NCBI GenBank assembly: GCA_964557855.1
Contig: CAZLBP010000020.1
Span: 4,246 to 68,245 of the forward strand
Direction: 5' to 3'
Length of the DNA stretch: 64,000 bases
From: JAJRZL01 sp964557855
Lineage (GTDB): Bacteria > Zixibacteria > MSB-5A5 > GN15 > FEB-12
Shown: in pieces, positions 18,587 through 26,664 of the stretch
Layout: each line of letters opens with the position of its first letter
Numbering within the stretch: the stretch's first letter is position 1
Made by a program: the position numbers and the translations under genes
The notes under the pieces: model-generated
Databases searched by the model: none
Seen by the model: the letters and a program-made list of their open reading frames with translations, nothing else
Told to the model about the DNA's origin: nothing

Positions 18587-19355
18587 CTTGCTGTTCCTCC
18601 GCAGATACGGCAGCAACCATGCGGCCGTAATCCGTCATTTTGTAGAAACTCTCCTCCATGGAGCCGGCCTGAGCCAGTTCATCTGGAGAACCGTCAAACA
18701 GCAGCCGGCCTTTGTGAACCAGGAGAACTCGTTGTGCCACAGCCTCGACTTCCTGTAAAATGTGCGTCGAAAGAAGGATCGTTTTGGTTTCGGCCAGCCG
18801 GGTGATGTTGGCGCGGAAGTCCCGAATCTGGTTCGGGTCCAGCCCGGCGGTGGGCTCGTCCATAATGAGTACCTCCGGATCATGCAGAAGCGCCTGAGCG
18901 AGACCGACGCGCTGCCGATAGCCGCGGGAGAGCTTGCCGATGGGCTTTTCAAGTACCATGTGCAGTGAGCAGACATCACAGACTTCGTCGATGCGGCGCT
19001 TCAGTTGGCTGTTTTGCAGCCTTCGTACCCCCCCCAGGAAGCGCAACATTTCCAGGGGCGTCATGTTGTCGTACAGCGGTCCGTTCTCCGGCAGATAGCC
19101 TAACCGCCGGGAGGCGTCCAGTCTGTCTTCACCGCTGACATTGAGACCGGCGATAAAGGCGCTGCCGCGACTGGGAGCCAGAAAGCCGCTCAGGATTTTC
19201 ATGGCGGTTGACTTTCCCGCCCCGTTTGGTCCCAGGAAGGCTACCAGTTGTCCCCTGGGGATGGAGAATGAGATATCCTCAATAGCTACGAAGGACCCAT
19301 AGTATTTGGTCAATCCTCGGGCTTCAATCATGGATCCGTTGGCATCGTTCGTCAT
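18573..19355 (-). CDS. ABC transporter ATP-binding protein, GldA-like
   Basis: A 260-residue cytoplasmic ATPase. The Walker A motif is GPNGAGKST (residues 42-50), the signature LSRGYRQRVGLAQ, Walker B VLIMDEPTAGLD and the H-loop LLSTHIL. It is the first gene of a minus-strand operon with the GldF/GldG fusion and the DUF4340 protein, overlapping the next gene by 14 nt. It most likely energises that permease. GAGG precedes the ATG by 9 nt; the Met at position 9 is an alternative start. The transported substrate is unknown; motility, surface polysaccharide or protein export are possible roles. Confidence 0.92.
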   Translation of the reverse strand: MTNDANGSMIEARGLTKYYGSFVAIEDISFSIPRGQLVAFLGPNGAGKSTAMKILSGFLAPSRGSAFIAGLNVSGEDRLDASRRLGYLPENGPLYDNMTPLEMLRFLGGVRRLQNSQLKRRIDEVCDVCSLHMVLEKPIGKLSRGYRQRVGLAQALLHDPEVLIMDEPTAGLDPNQIRDFRANITRLAETKTILLSTHILQEVEAVAQRVLLVHKGRLLFDGSPDELAQAGSMEESFYKMTDYGRMVAAVSAEEQQDEIQ

Positions 19356-19499
19356 TGGTTTACCTCATCTGGTTACTGTTGAATAAGTTAACAGTTCTTA
19401 GTCTCGTCACCGTTTCGTGCCTCTCTTGTGAAATAGCTCCAATAATAGCTGACAACGTGCACTCTGTCAAGTAGCTTGGCTACGACGCTCCAGTTTCTG

Positions 19500-19720
19500 T
19501 GGCTGTGATCTGCGACCGCGGGCGCCGAGTCCGGACCGGGAAGGTCCTGACCTTCGTGCACATCCGGAAGCCTTACGACTTCAAGACAGTTATATAATGT
19601 AGAGCCGATTTGGTTCCGATCTGAGGACGCGATTTGCGATCGCGGGCGGGGAGTCAGGAGCGCGAAGGTCTTGACCCAGCTACGGGCTCTGTAGGGCCTC
19701 GTTCTGCGATCGCAGGCGTT
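19500..19720. repeat. degenerate palindromic repeat copies
   Basis: Three loosely repeated units share the order ctgcgac/atCGCGGGCG, gagtc(a/c)gga, gcgaaGGTC(C/T)TGACC. They resemble the units at 14288-14308. Confidence 0.55.
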
Positions 19721-19744
19721 GGCCGTTTTCCCAGCTCGCTCAGT

Positions 19745-19886
19745 TCTTGTCACCCCTGCAAAGGCCGGTGTCCAGGATTTCACTTTTAAAGTCAAACGCA
19801 CCAGGTTGAGGTACGACAGGTGCGCAGCGGAGTTCCGCAAAACGGAACTCTGGATTCCCGCTTTCGCGGGAATGACAAATAAGGGC
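19745..19886. repeat. dispersed TCATTCCCGC-type repeat element
   Basis: An element of about 140 nt is bounded by GTCACCCCTGCAAAGGCCGG at one end and GGATTCCCGCTTTCGCGGGA followed by ATGAC at the other. The terminal CCCGCTTTCGCGGG is an inverted repeat, and a second GTTCCGCAAAACGGAAC hairpin lies inside. Partial copies occur at 48452-48531 and 49340-49381. Confidence 0.7.
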
Positions 19887-19920
19887 GGCAATGGCAAGAA
19901 TAAGGCGGGGATGACTGTGG

Positions 19921-21324
19921 TCAGAACTTCGCCCACCGCGGAACGCGGGGGAACGGGAGGACATCACGGATGTTGGCTACGCCCGTGATGTACATCAAAG
20001 CCCGATCAAAGCCGAGCCCGAACCCGGCGTGAGGCATGGTGCCGTACCTGCGGATGTCGAAGTACCATTGGTAGGGGCCGAAGTCGGTGAGGCCTTTACG
20101 GCGCATGTGCTCCTGTAACACGTCGAGGCGTTCCTCGCGCTGCGAGCCACCGATGATCTCACCGACGCGCGGGACTAATACATCCATGGCGCGGACCGTC
20201 TTCCAGTCATCATTGACGCGCATGTAGAAGGCTTTGATGTCGAGCGGGTAGTCGTACACTATCACCGGTTTCTTGAACACCTGCTCGGTGAGGTAGCGTT
20301 CATGCTCGCTCTGCAGGTCGACTCCCCATTCGGTGGGAAATTCAAACGGCTTGTTCGCCTTCTGCAGCAGGTCAACAGCTTCGGTATAGGTGATACGCTC
20401 GAATTCGGCTTTGACAATGTCACTCAGCGTGTTGACGAGGTCATGATCTTTGGCAATCCACTTGTTGAAGAAGTCCATATCCTCGGGGCATTGTTCGAGG
20501 GCGTAATTGAACAGGTACTTGAGGAAATCCTCGGCCAGATCCATGTTGTCTTCGAGCTCGGCCCAGGCCATTTCCGGTTCGATCATCCAGAATTCGGAGG
20601 CGTGACGCGAGGTGTTGGAATTCTCGGCACGGAAGATGGGGCCGAACGTGTAGATGTCGCCGAGGGCGGTGGCGAGAAGCTCGCCCTCCATCTGACCCGA
20701 GACGGTCAGGTAGGCCTCGGAGGCAAAGAAGTCCCTGTTCCAGTCGATCTCGCCGTCGGCTTGGGGGACCTTGTCCAGATCAAACGCCGTTACTCGAAAC
20801 ATCTCACCGGCGCCCTCACAATCCGAGGCGGTGATGATCGGGGTGTGGATATAGTAAAAGCCGCGCTCCTGGTAGTAGGTGTGAATGGCGTAGGCCAGTT
20901 TGGAGCGCATGCGGTTGACGGCGCCGAAGGTGTTGGTGCGGGGGCGCAGGTGGGCGATTTCGCGGAGGAACTCGAAGTTGTGGCGCTTTTTCTGGAGCGG
21001 ATAGGTGGAGTCAGCCTCACCGACCAGATCCAGGGAATCGACCGTGATTTCGTACTTCTGGCCTTTGCCCTGGGATTCAACCAGCTTGCCGCGGATACGC
21101 ACGGCGGCGCCGGTCAGGATTTTGTCCATGGCCGGGAATTTCTCCGGGTTGTCCACTACGCCCTGGATGTTCTGCATACAGGAGCCGTCGTTGATCTCGA
21201 CAAAAGCGACGCCCTTGCCCTTGCGGACGGTGCGCACCAGCCCCAGGATAGTGACCGGGGTGTCGAGGGGGACCTTGTCGTCTGTTAGAATCTGCTTGAC
21301 TTTCGTTCTGACCTTGTAATCCAT
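19921..21324 (-). CDS. asnS: asparagine--tRNA ligase
   Basis: A 467-residue class II aminoacyl-tRNA synthetase charging tRNA-Asn in the cytoplasm. An N-terminal OB-fold anticodon-binding domain (about 20-110) precedes the catalytic core. Class II motif 2 is seen in FGPIFRAENSNTSRHASEFW and motif 3 in GFGLGFDRALMYITG with the terminal ANIRDVLPFPRVP. The SNTSRH segment and overall length favour AsnS over AspS. GGAGA lies 9 nt before the chosen ATG at 21324; an upstream ATG would add an unrelated 17-residue tail. The stop lies immediately beside a dispersed repeat. Confidence 0.95.
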   Translation of the reverse strand: MDYKVRTKVKQILTDDKVPLDTPVTILGLVRTVRKGKGVAFVEINDGSCMQNIQGVVDNPEKFPAMDKILTGAAVRIRGKLVESQGKGQKYEITVDSLDLVGEADSTYPLQKKRHNFEFLREIAHLRPRTNTFGAVNRMRSKLAYAIHTYYQERGFYYIHTPIITASDCEGAGEMFRVTAFDLDKVPQADGEIDWNRDFFASEAYLTVSGQMEGELLATALGDIYTFGPIFRAENSNTSRHASEFWMIEPEMAWAELEDNMDLAEDFLKYLFNYALEQCPEDMDFFNKWIAKDHDLVNTLSDIVKAEFERITYTEAVDLLQKANKPFEFPTEWGVDLQSEHERYLTEQVFKKPVIVYDYPLDIKAFYMRVNDDWKTVRAMDVLVPRVGEIIGGSQREERLDVLQEHMRRKGLTDFGPYQWYFDIRRYGTMPHAGFGLGFDRALMYITGVANIRDVLPFPRVPRWAKF

Positions 21325-21459
21325 CGCCAATTCTCCGGATGCTGCAATTGTTTGGGCCCGAACCGTTCGGGGCAAAGCGCAATAAAACAGGAAAAGGTGA
21401 TTTTGGCAAGGTGTAAGGACGCGGCATTGGAATCGGCGCTCCAGGGAATTCGGGCCGGT

Positions 21460-21500
21460 GGCAGGTCACACCTCGCCTTTGGCGGAGCCGGACCTGCCGC
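21460..21500. repeat. nested palindromic intergenic repeat
   Basis: The arms are GGCAGGTC and GACCTGCC; the inner CGCC-ttt-GGCG forms the loop-proximal stem. Confidence 0.7.
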
Positions 21501-21671
21501 AGCAACACTGTGGAACGGTCCCTTAACACTCGGCGATTTATTTGCAGGAAAATCGAAAAAAAACCGACCGCTAAACCCAATTCCGGAACTTGTGGTATAG
21601 ATGGAATGTAAAACGGCTGAGAGTTAAGAAGATTTGCTTCTCCACGAGAGATATCGTTCCCAACGAATTAG

Positions 21672-21704
21672 AACCCGGCGTCGTTTGACGAGGCCGGGTT
21701 TTCA
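21672..21704 (+). terminator. terminator-like hairpin without an upstream gene
   Basis: AACCCGGC pairs with GCCGGGTT around an inner GTCG/CGA stem, followed by TTTTCATTTG. No plus-strand ORF precedes it, so it could end a small untranslated RNA. Confidence 0.55.
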
Positions 21705-21936
21705 TTTGTTGTCAGGCGTCCGCCCCAGCCCGTGAGCATGAGAAATGCCGTTGTCATCGGAGCTTTTGGGACAACCCCGAGTCGCCCGACGGCATACTTC
21801 TGGATTGAGCGGCCAAACGATACACGGCATGAGTTTGGCTATGGCGGACACCGCAGCGGTCCGAGAGACATCCCACCTGTGTCAGAATACTCTCCAGCGA
21901 CCGATCGTGGAGTGAAAAGTAGCCTAAAAGAAATGG

Positions 21937-21965
21937 TTGACAATCGAATTACTCCTGATTATCTT
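21937..21965 (+). promoter_or_regulatory. promoter of the dockerin-tailed repeat protein
   Basis: TTGACA, 17-nt spacer, TATCTT; a leader of about 105 nt is predicted. Confidence 0.75.
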
Positions 21966-22076
21966 ATAGCTGTGTTCCAGGAGAGATAACTAGTTACCAG
22001 CCTGTCATATTGGCTCACTGGAGTCAGATCGTGGGTGATCCAAGTATCAAGCAATATGGTCAAATGGAGGAGTGGT

Positions 22077-24743
22077 ATGTCGATTAGTAGAGGTGTGCTG
22101 GTTTGTTTTGTGCTCGGCGTTCTGGCCGTCGGTGTCGAGGCGGTCGAGATATCGGATTTCATGGTCAATGAAGAGAACTATCCCGGTGCGTACCGGCAGG
22201 ATAATGAGTCTATGGCCAAAGATGGTCAGGGGAACTATGTAGTCGTCTGGCGGGACTTCCGCAGCGGGGACGGCAAGCTGTTTTTCCAGAGGTTTGACAG
22301 TAACGGACAGCCGCTGGGAAGCAATCAAGTCGTAGCGGACATGCAGGACGGCTCCGGGGAGCCGACTCCGGTAGTGGCCATGAATCAGGCCGGTCAGTTT
22401 GTCATTATCTATCGGCCCCATTACTCTGCAGTGGTCATTCAACGTTTCGCGGCTGACGGTCAGCCGGTGGGTAGTGCGCTGACGGTGTCCGGCATCGGCC
22501 TGAATGTTCAGTACACCGGCACTGTCGGTGTCGGCATGAACGACCAGGGGCATATTATCGCTGTATTTCGGGGCAGACTCATTGACGAAGAAGAGTTTCG
22601 GCTCTATGGACAATACGTGGACTTCAATACCGGTCTGGTTGGGCAGAACTTCCCTGTCAGTCAATATACCGAGCCGGAATACGAAGCGATACCCCAGGTG
22701 GAAATAACCGCAGATGATCACATATTCTGTGCGTTTTACGGTCTGGACTCCTTCGAGGCAGTGATTGCCTACAACCACTTTACCTATTCCAATCCGGCGC
22801 CCTTGCCCGAGAGCGAACTGGATCGGGAAGCGCGGGTACTCGGCGAGTACTGGCATCAGATCACACCGCCATATATGACGGTGCATGAGAACGAGCGGGC
22901 TTGTGTGGTCTGGGAGGGCTCCTACTACATTGAGATTAATCCCAACAGTTACAATTACTGCTGCGACACGACCTATGCCCACATCGTCGATACTTCAGGA
23001 ACGGTTATAGTGAATCAGGGGTACATCAAAGACGACGCCACATTGGACCATCATGTCTACGAATCTGACGTGGTGGCGTTCGATGACATATTCGGCTTGA
23101 TCGTCTATACGACCGGTGTCATTCACTTTATCGAATTCGGGCTGGACGGCGTACCCACGGGCACCATAACCGATTTGATAATGGGCGACACCAATCAATA
23201 CCAACGTTCTCCCGATGCGGAGGTGTTGCCCGGCGGGAATCTGGCAGTGATCTGGCGGTCATACAATTACTCGAGTTACAACGCCGACATTTTTACCGCC
23301 GGTTTCGAACGCAACGGCGCCGAGATCTTTTCTCTGCAGCGGGTCCACGACGATGTCGGCGCTTTTCAGACATTTCCCGTGGCGGCGGCGGATGCGACGG
23401 GGAATTCGCTCGTGTTGTGGATAGACTATCGCGAGTCTCCCAACGGTGATGTTTATGGCCAGGTGCTGGACCCGCTCGGCAATCCGGTAGGCGCCAATTT
23501 CAAGGTCAATAACAGTCTGCCCGGCGGAGGGTACTGCCGTCAGTTAGCGTTAGCCTCCAACGGCAATGACCGGGCGGTCGCGGTATGGGTTGATGACGAC
23601 GTCATCAATTTCCAGGCCTTTGAGTCTCCGGGATTCACGAAGCTGGGGGATGTGATAACGGCGGTCGATCCCGGATTCACCTACCGTAATTACTGGCCGG
23701 ACGTCGGCGTGTCCGGTACCGGTCAATTCGTTATTGCCTGGCGTCAGCGGCTCGGCCAGAGTGACTATATTACCAACACCTATATGCAGCGTTACAATGC
23801 TGACCTGTCCCAGTGGACTTCGGCCGTGAAGGTGAACGACTCGCCCGGCGAGTATATCGGATTGGGTTTTGACGGACTCTATTTTCAATATGCGCCGAGT
23901 GTCGCCGTGCACACCAACGGTTCTTTCGCCATTGCCTGGTTGGAGATCCATGATTACGAGTGGACGCCCTGGGATGATGAGTCGGTGATGGTTCAGTTTT
24001 ACAGCAGCAGTGGAAGCAAGCTTGGCGCCAACCTGGTAGTCAGTGACACGACGGGCAACGCCAAGTGGATCAGTAACCAGGAGATTCGGCCGGATATCGT
24101 GGTCAATCCGTTCGGAGAATACTGTATCGCCTGGACCGGTGGCGGCTTCAACAATATATACGGTCTGTGGGCCAGAGTGTACAACTCGCTCGGGGTCCCC
24201 CTCTGCCCGCAGATCGAGTACACCGATTTCCACGTCTTCAATTACGATTTGACGGCCAGTCTCATTGCCGGTCCGGCACACGAATTCATGGGCGTCTGGT
24301 ACACTGCCGGCGACGAGGACCCGGACGTGTACATGAGACGATTTAATTCCACGGGGCAGTTTGTGGGATTCCCGGGACAGGTGAACAACGACGGCACTTC
24401 CGAAAGACAAAGCTATCCGGCCGGGTATTCGAAAGGCACCACGGCGGCGTTTTTCTGGGAGGATTTTCGCAACGGTAACGAAAACAGCGATATTTATGCG
24501 CAATATACGAACTGGTACAGTTCCGGCGGCCAGTGCGGTGACGTGACGGATGACGGCGGTCCACCCAACGTCGAAGACCTCACTTTTCTCGTGGACTACT
24601 TGTTCCGCGGCGGCCCGCCGCCGCCGATTTTGGACCAGGCTAATGTGGACGGTGTGACCGGTCCCGGCGGAATGATAGACATCAACGACCTCAGTTACCT
24701 GGTCGATTACCTGTTCCGCGGCGGTCCGGCGCCGATCTGCTAA
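22077..24743 (+). CDS. secreted propeller-like repeat protein with C-terminal dockerin-like pair
   Basis: An 888-residue exported protein. The start at 22077 has GGAGG 6 nt upstream and directly precedes a signal peptide (ISRGVLVCFVLGVLAVGVEA). The body repeats a unit of roughly 50-90 residues with a G.[FY]V[VI].W.[DS].R strand followed by D[IV][YF].Q.[FY]...G...G (NYVVVWRDFRS, QFVIAWRQR, SFAIAWLE, EYCIAWTGG), suggesting a beta-propeller. The last 70 residues hold two dockerin-like units (NVEDLTFLVDYLFRGG and IDINDLSYLVDYLFRGG) ending in a terminal Cys. The tail is shared with four other genes nearby. It is likely displayed on the cell surface or secreted; binding partner and substrate are unknown. 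Confidence 0.82.
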   Translation: MSISRGVLVCFVLGVLAVGVEAVEISDFMVNEENYPGAYRQDNESMAKDGQGNYVVVWRDFRSGDGKLFFQRFDSNGQPLGSNQVVADMQDGSGEPTPVVAMNQAGQFVIIYRPHYSAVVIQRFAADGQPVGSALTVSGIGLNVQYTGTVGVGMNDQGHIIAVFRGRLIDEEEFRLYGQYVDFNTGLVGQNFPVSQYTEPEYEAIPQVEITADDHIFCAFYGLDSFEAVIAYNHFTYSNPAPLPESELDREARVLGEYWHQITPPYMTVHENERACVVWEGSYYIEINPNSYNYCCDTTYAHIVDTSGTVIVNQGYIKDDATLDHHVYESDVVAFDDIFGLIVYTTGVIHFIEFGLDGVPTGTITDLIMGDTNQYQRSPDAEVLPGGNLAVIWRSYNYSSYNADIFTAGFERNGAEIFSLQRVHDDVGAFQTFPVAAADATGNSLVLWIDYRESPNGDVYGQVLDPLGNPVGANFKVNNSLPGGGYCRQLALASNGNDRAVAVWVDDDVINFQAFESPGFTKLGDVITAVDPGFTYRNYWPDVGVSGTGQFVIAWRQRLGQSDYITNTYMQRYNADLSQWTSAVKVNDSPGEYIGLGFDGLYFQYAPSVAVHTNGSFAIAWLEIHDYEWTPWDDESVMVQFYSSSGSKLGANLVVSDTTGNAKWISNQEIRPDIVVNPFGEYCIAWTGGGFNNIYGLWARVYNSLGVPLCPQIEYTDFHVFNYDLTASLIAGPAHEFMGVWYTAGDEDPDVYMRRFNSTGQFVGFPGQVNNDGTSERQSYPAGYSKGTTAAFFWEDFRNGNENSDIYAQYTNWYSSGGQCGDVTDDGGPPNVEDLTFLVDYLFRGGPPPPILDQANVDGVTGPGGMIDINDLSYLVDYLFRGGPAPIC

Positions 24744-24770
24744 ACGTTCGTTCTATCGAGAACGCTCACA

Positions 24771-24809
24771 AAGCAGTCACCTTGTATAAGCAGGGTGGCT
24801 GCTTTTTTT
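24771..24809 (+). terminator. terminator of the repeat-protein gene
   Basis: AGCAGTCACC pairs with GGTGGCTGCT (one mismatch), followed by seven T. Confidence 0.9.
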
Positions 24810-24939
24810 GTCAGACATAAAGAAGCCGATGGACGCAGAGGAGGTGCTTGGAAATGTCCACCGGCTTGGAGGGGCATTTTGAAGTCTCATGCAATATAGG
24901 ATATTCTACTCAATTGTCAAGTCGGAAACGCCATTCAAC

Positions 24940-24968
24940 TTGACAAATAACTCTAGTTTCGCTATACT
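24940..24968 (+). promoter_or_regulatory. near-consensus sigma70 promoter
   Basis: TTGACA, exactly 17 nt, TATACT; it precedes the interrupted SBBP gene by about 165 nt. Confidence 0.8.
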
Positions 24969-25137
24969 GCCTGCTGAGACAGGAGCGTGAGAATCGCGCA
25001 AACCTGCGCAGAGCTGTTTACGGATTCCCAATCGGACGATCCAGCAGGCATTGCCTTGTCCATCGGTGCTCGCCGGCTCCATTCTGGTCACAGTCCGGGC
25101 TTCTCAACATTTTGTAGCAGTATAGGAGCAGGTAGCA

Positions 25138-26367
25138 ATGAAAGTGATTATGACAGCAACCACCGGAGGAATCGCCGTTGGTCCCGACGGCAGTATCCAC
25201 GTGACGGGCTACACGAAGAACCTTGATTTCTACACGCATAACGCCTATGATGATTCCCTGGGCGGTACTCAGGATGCCTTTCTCTTGAAGATTGCGCCCG
25301 ACGGTCAGTTGGCGTTCTGCACGTTTCTGGGAGGTGAGGCTTCTGAACGGGCGGTCGATGTTGCGGTGGATGATCCGGGTTTTATCTATGTCGTGGGGTA
25401 TACGAGTTCGGACGATTTCCCCACTACACCCGGCGCCTACGATGAAACTCACAATTCGTCGGCGGAAGACTATTTCATTACGAAGTTTACATCTGATGGA
25501 CAAGGGCTGGTCGTCAGCACGTACCTGGGCGGCTTCCAGGGCGAGTATTACTACGGCGGCATTGCGCTCGATGCTACCTATAACGTGTACGTGACCGGCT
25601 CCACATTCTCCGTTGATTTCCCTACGGTGGGCGCTATTTACCCCACTCACCAGGGCGGGGGACACGACATTTTCTTTTCGAAGTTATCCGCCTCCAGAGC
25701 CCAACTGATGTTCAGCACATATCTGGGCGCCACCAACAGTACCATCGAGCACGGGCTGGATATTGTGGTTGATTCCGAGGGCGCCATCCTGGTGACGGGC
25801 GTAACCGACGGAGATGACGCCCCCATGGTCAATGCCTTCGACAGCTATCACGGTGCCGAATACGCAGAAGTGTTTCTGACGAAGATGGCTTACAATGACG
25901 GCGCGCAAGTATAGGAGATAGTATTCAGTACGTTCGTCAGTGGCTCGGAGACCGACCAGGCACGCGCCATTGACCTGCATCTCGATGGCGATATCTCCGT
26001 TTGTGGGACATCCAGGTCGGACGATATATATCATGCGGGCGGATACGACACAACTTGCACCGGCGACGGGTACAATGACATCTATGTTGTTCGGCTGAGT
26101 CAGTCTCCACCCGACACAGGTTGCTGCAACGGCGACGGCTTGCGGGGCAATGTGGACTACCAGAGCGGGCCGGGCGGTGAAATCGATGTGGCTGATCTGT
26201 CCTACCTCGTGGACTTCCTGTTCCGGGGCGGACCCGCACCGCCGTGTGAAGATGAAGGGAATGTGGACGATGTGGTCGGCCCCGGCGGCCCGTTCGATGT
26301 GGCGGATTTGAGCTACCTGGTCGACTATCTGTTCCGGGGCGGCCCGCCGCCGCCGGACTGCCCCTAG
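25138..26367 (+). pseudogene. interrupted SBBP beta-propeller protein with dockerin-like tail
   Basis: The intact frame encodes SBBP-type blades (GIAVGPDGSIHVTGYT, then repeats of FSTYLGG...D..VD..G.I.VTG) and reaches an in-frame TAG at 25912-25914. Reading through it in the same frame continues the fold (IVFSTFVSGSETDQARAID) and ends with two dockerin-like units (IDVADLSYLVDFLFRGG, FDVADLSYLVDYLFRGG) at 26367. At the 5' end there is no signal peptide, although the family is secreted. A blade-like IGAGSNESDYDSN sits in another frame across 25120-25165, so a frameshift is likely as well. The gene is thus broken at least once and probably twice, either by real decay or by sequence error. Confidence 0.75.
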
Positions 26368-26403
26368 TTCGAGAAGCTCCTCTTCCGAGGCACCTCATGT
26401 GAG

Positions 26404-26437
26404 ACAGCCACCCTTCACCGTCGCGTGGGGTGGCTGT
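26404..26437 (+). terminator. hairpin after the SBBP gene
   Basis: ACAGCCACCC pairs with GGGTGGCTGT; no T-run follows, so termination efficiency is uncertain. The stem matches the one at 29259-29292. Confidence 0.55.
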
Positions 26438-26595
26438 GACATGATGAGTACTCGCGCTTCACGTTGACAGTATGACTCCAGGTAATTAGATTTCCCGGCT
26501 ACCCGCCAGGAAGTCAAGCCACTGGACATTGTTAGTTCGAGTGTGCTCATTTCGCTCGACTGTTCAACCGAGCAATGACACGTACAAATGAAGTC

Positions 26596-26623
26596 TTGCC
26601 AATTCAGAAGTTTGTGTTATCTT
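26596..26623 (+). promoter_or_regulatory. promoter of the C1 protease gene
   Basis: TTGCCA, 16-nt spacer, TATCTT; the ATG is about 40 nt downstream. Confidence 0.6.
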
Positions 26624-26664
26624 TCATGGGATAATAAATCTCTGATTCTTGTTTGGAGGACGAT

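Larger units (their letters stand above)
19356..19920. other. repeat-filled gap between asnS and the ABC operon
   Basis: The gap has no gene that I can support. It holds several GC-rich palindromic repeat fragments (about 19500-19720, repeated motif GCGATCGCGGGC) and a longer element at 19745-19886. Confidence 0.6.
21325..22076. other. long gap with repeat, orphan hairpin and promoter
   Basis: The gap contains a nested palindrome (21460-21500), a terminator-like hairpin with no gene in front of it (21672-21704) and a good promoter for the downstream gene (21937-21965). An 85-codon frame at 21732-21989 has no ribosome-binding site and is not annotated. Confidence 0.55.
24744..25137. other. 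gap with terminator, promoter and a probable lost 5' gene portion
   Basis: After the terminator, a near-consensus promoter lies at 24940-24968. Downstream, in the frame starting with GTG at 24987, the residues IGAGSNESDYDSN just before and across 25138 look like the beginning of the first SBBP blade, in a different frame from the following ORF. Confidence 0.5.

Noticed and set aside
21732..21989. 85-codon plus-strand frame before the repeat-protein gene
   Set aside because: No ribosome-binding site; a strong promoter for the next gene lies inside its end; no recognisable sequence.
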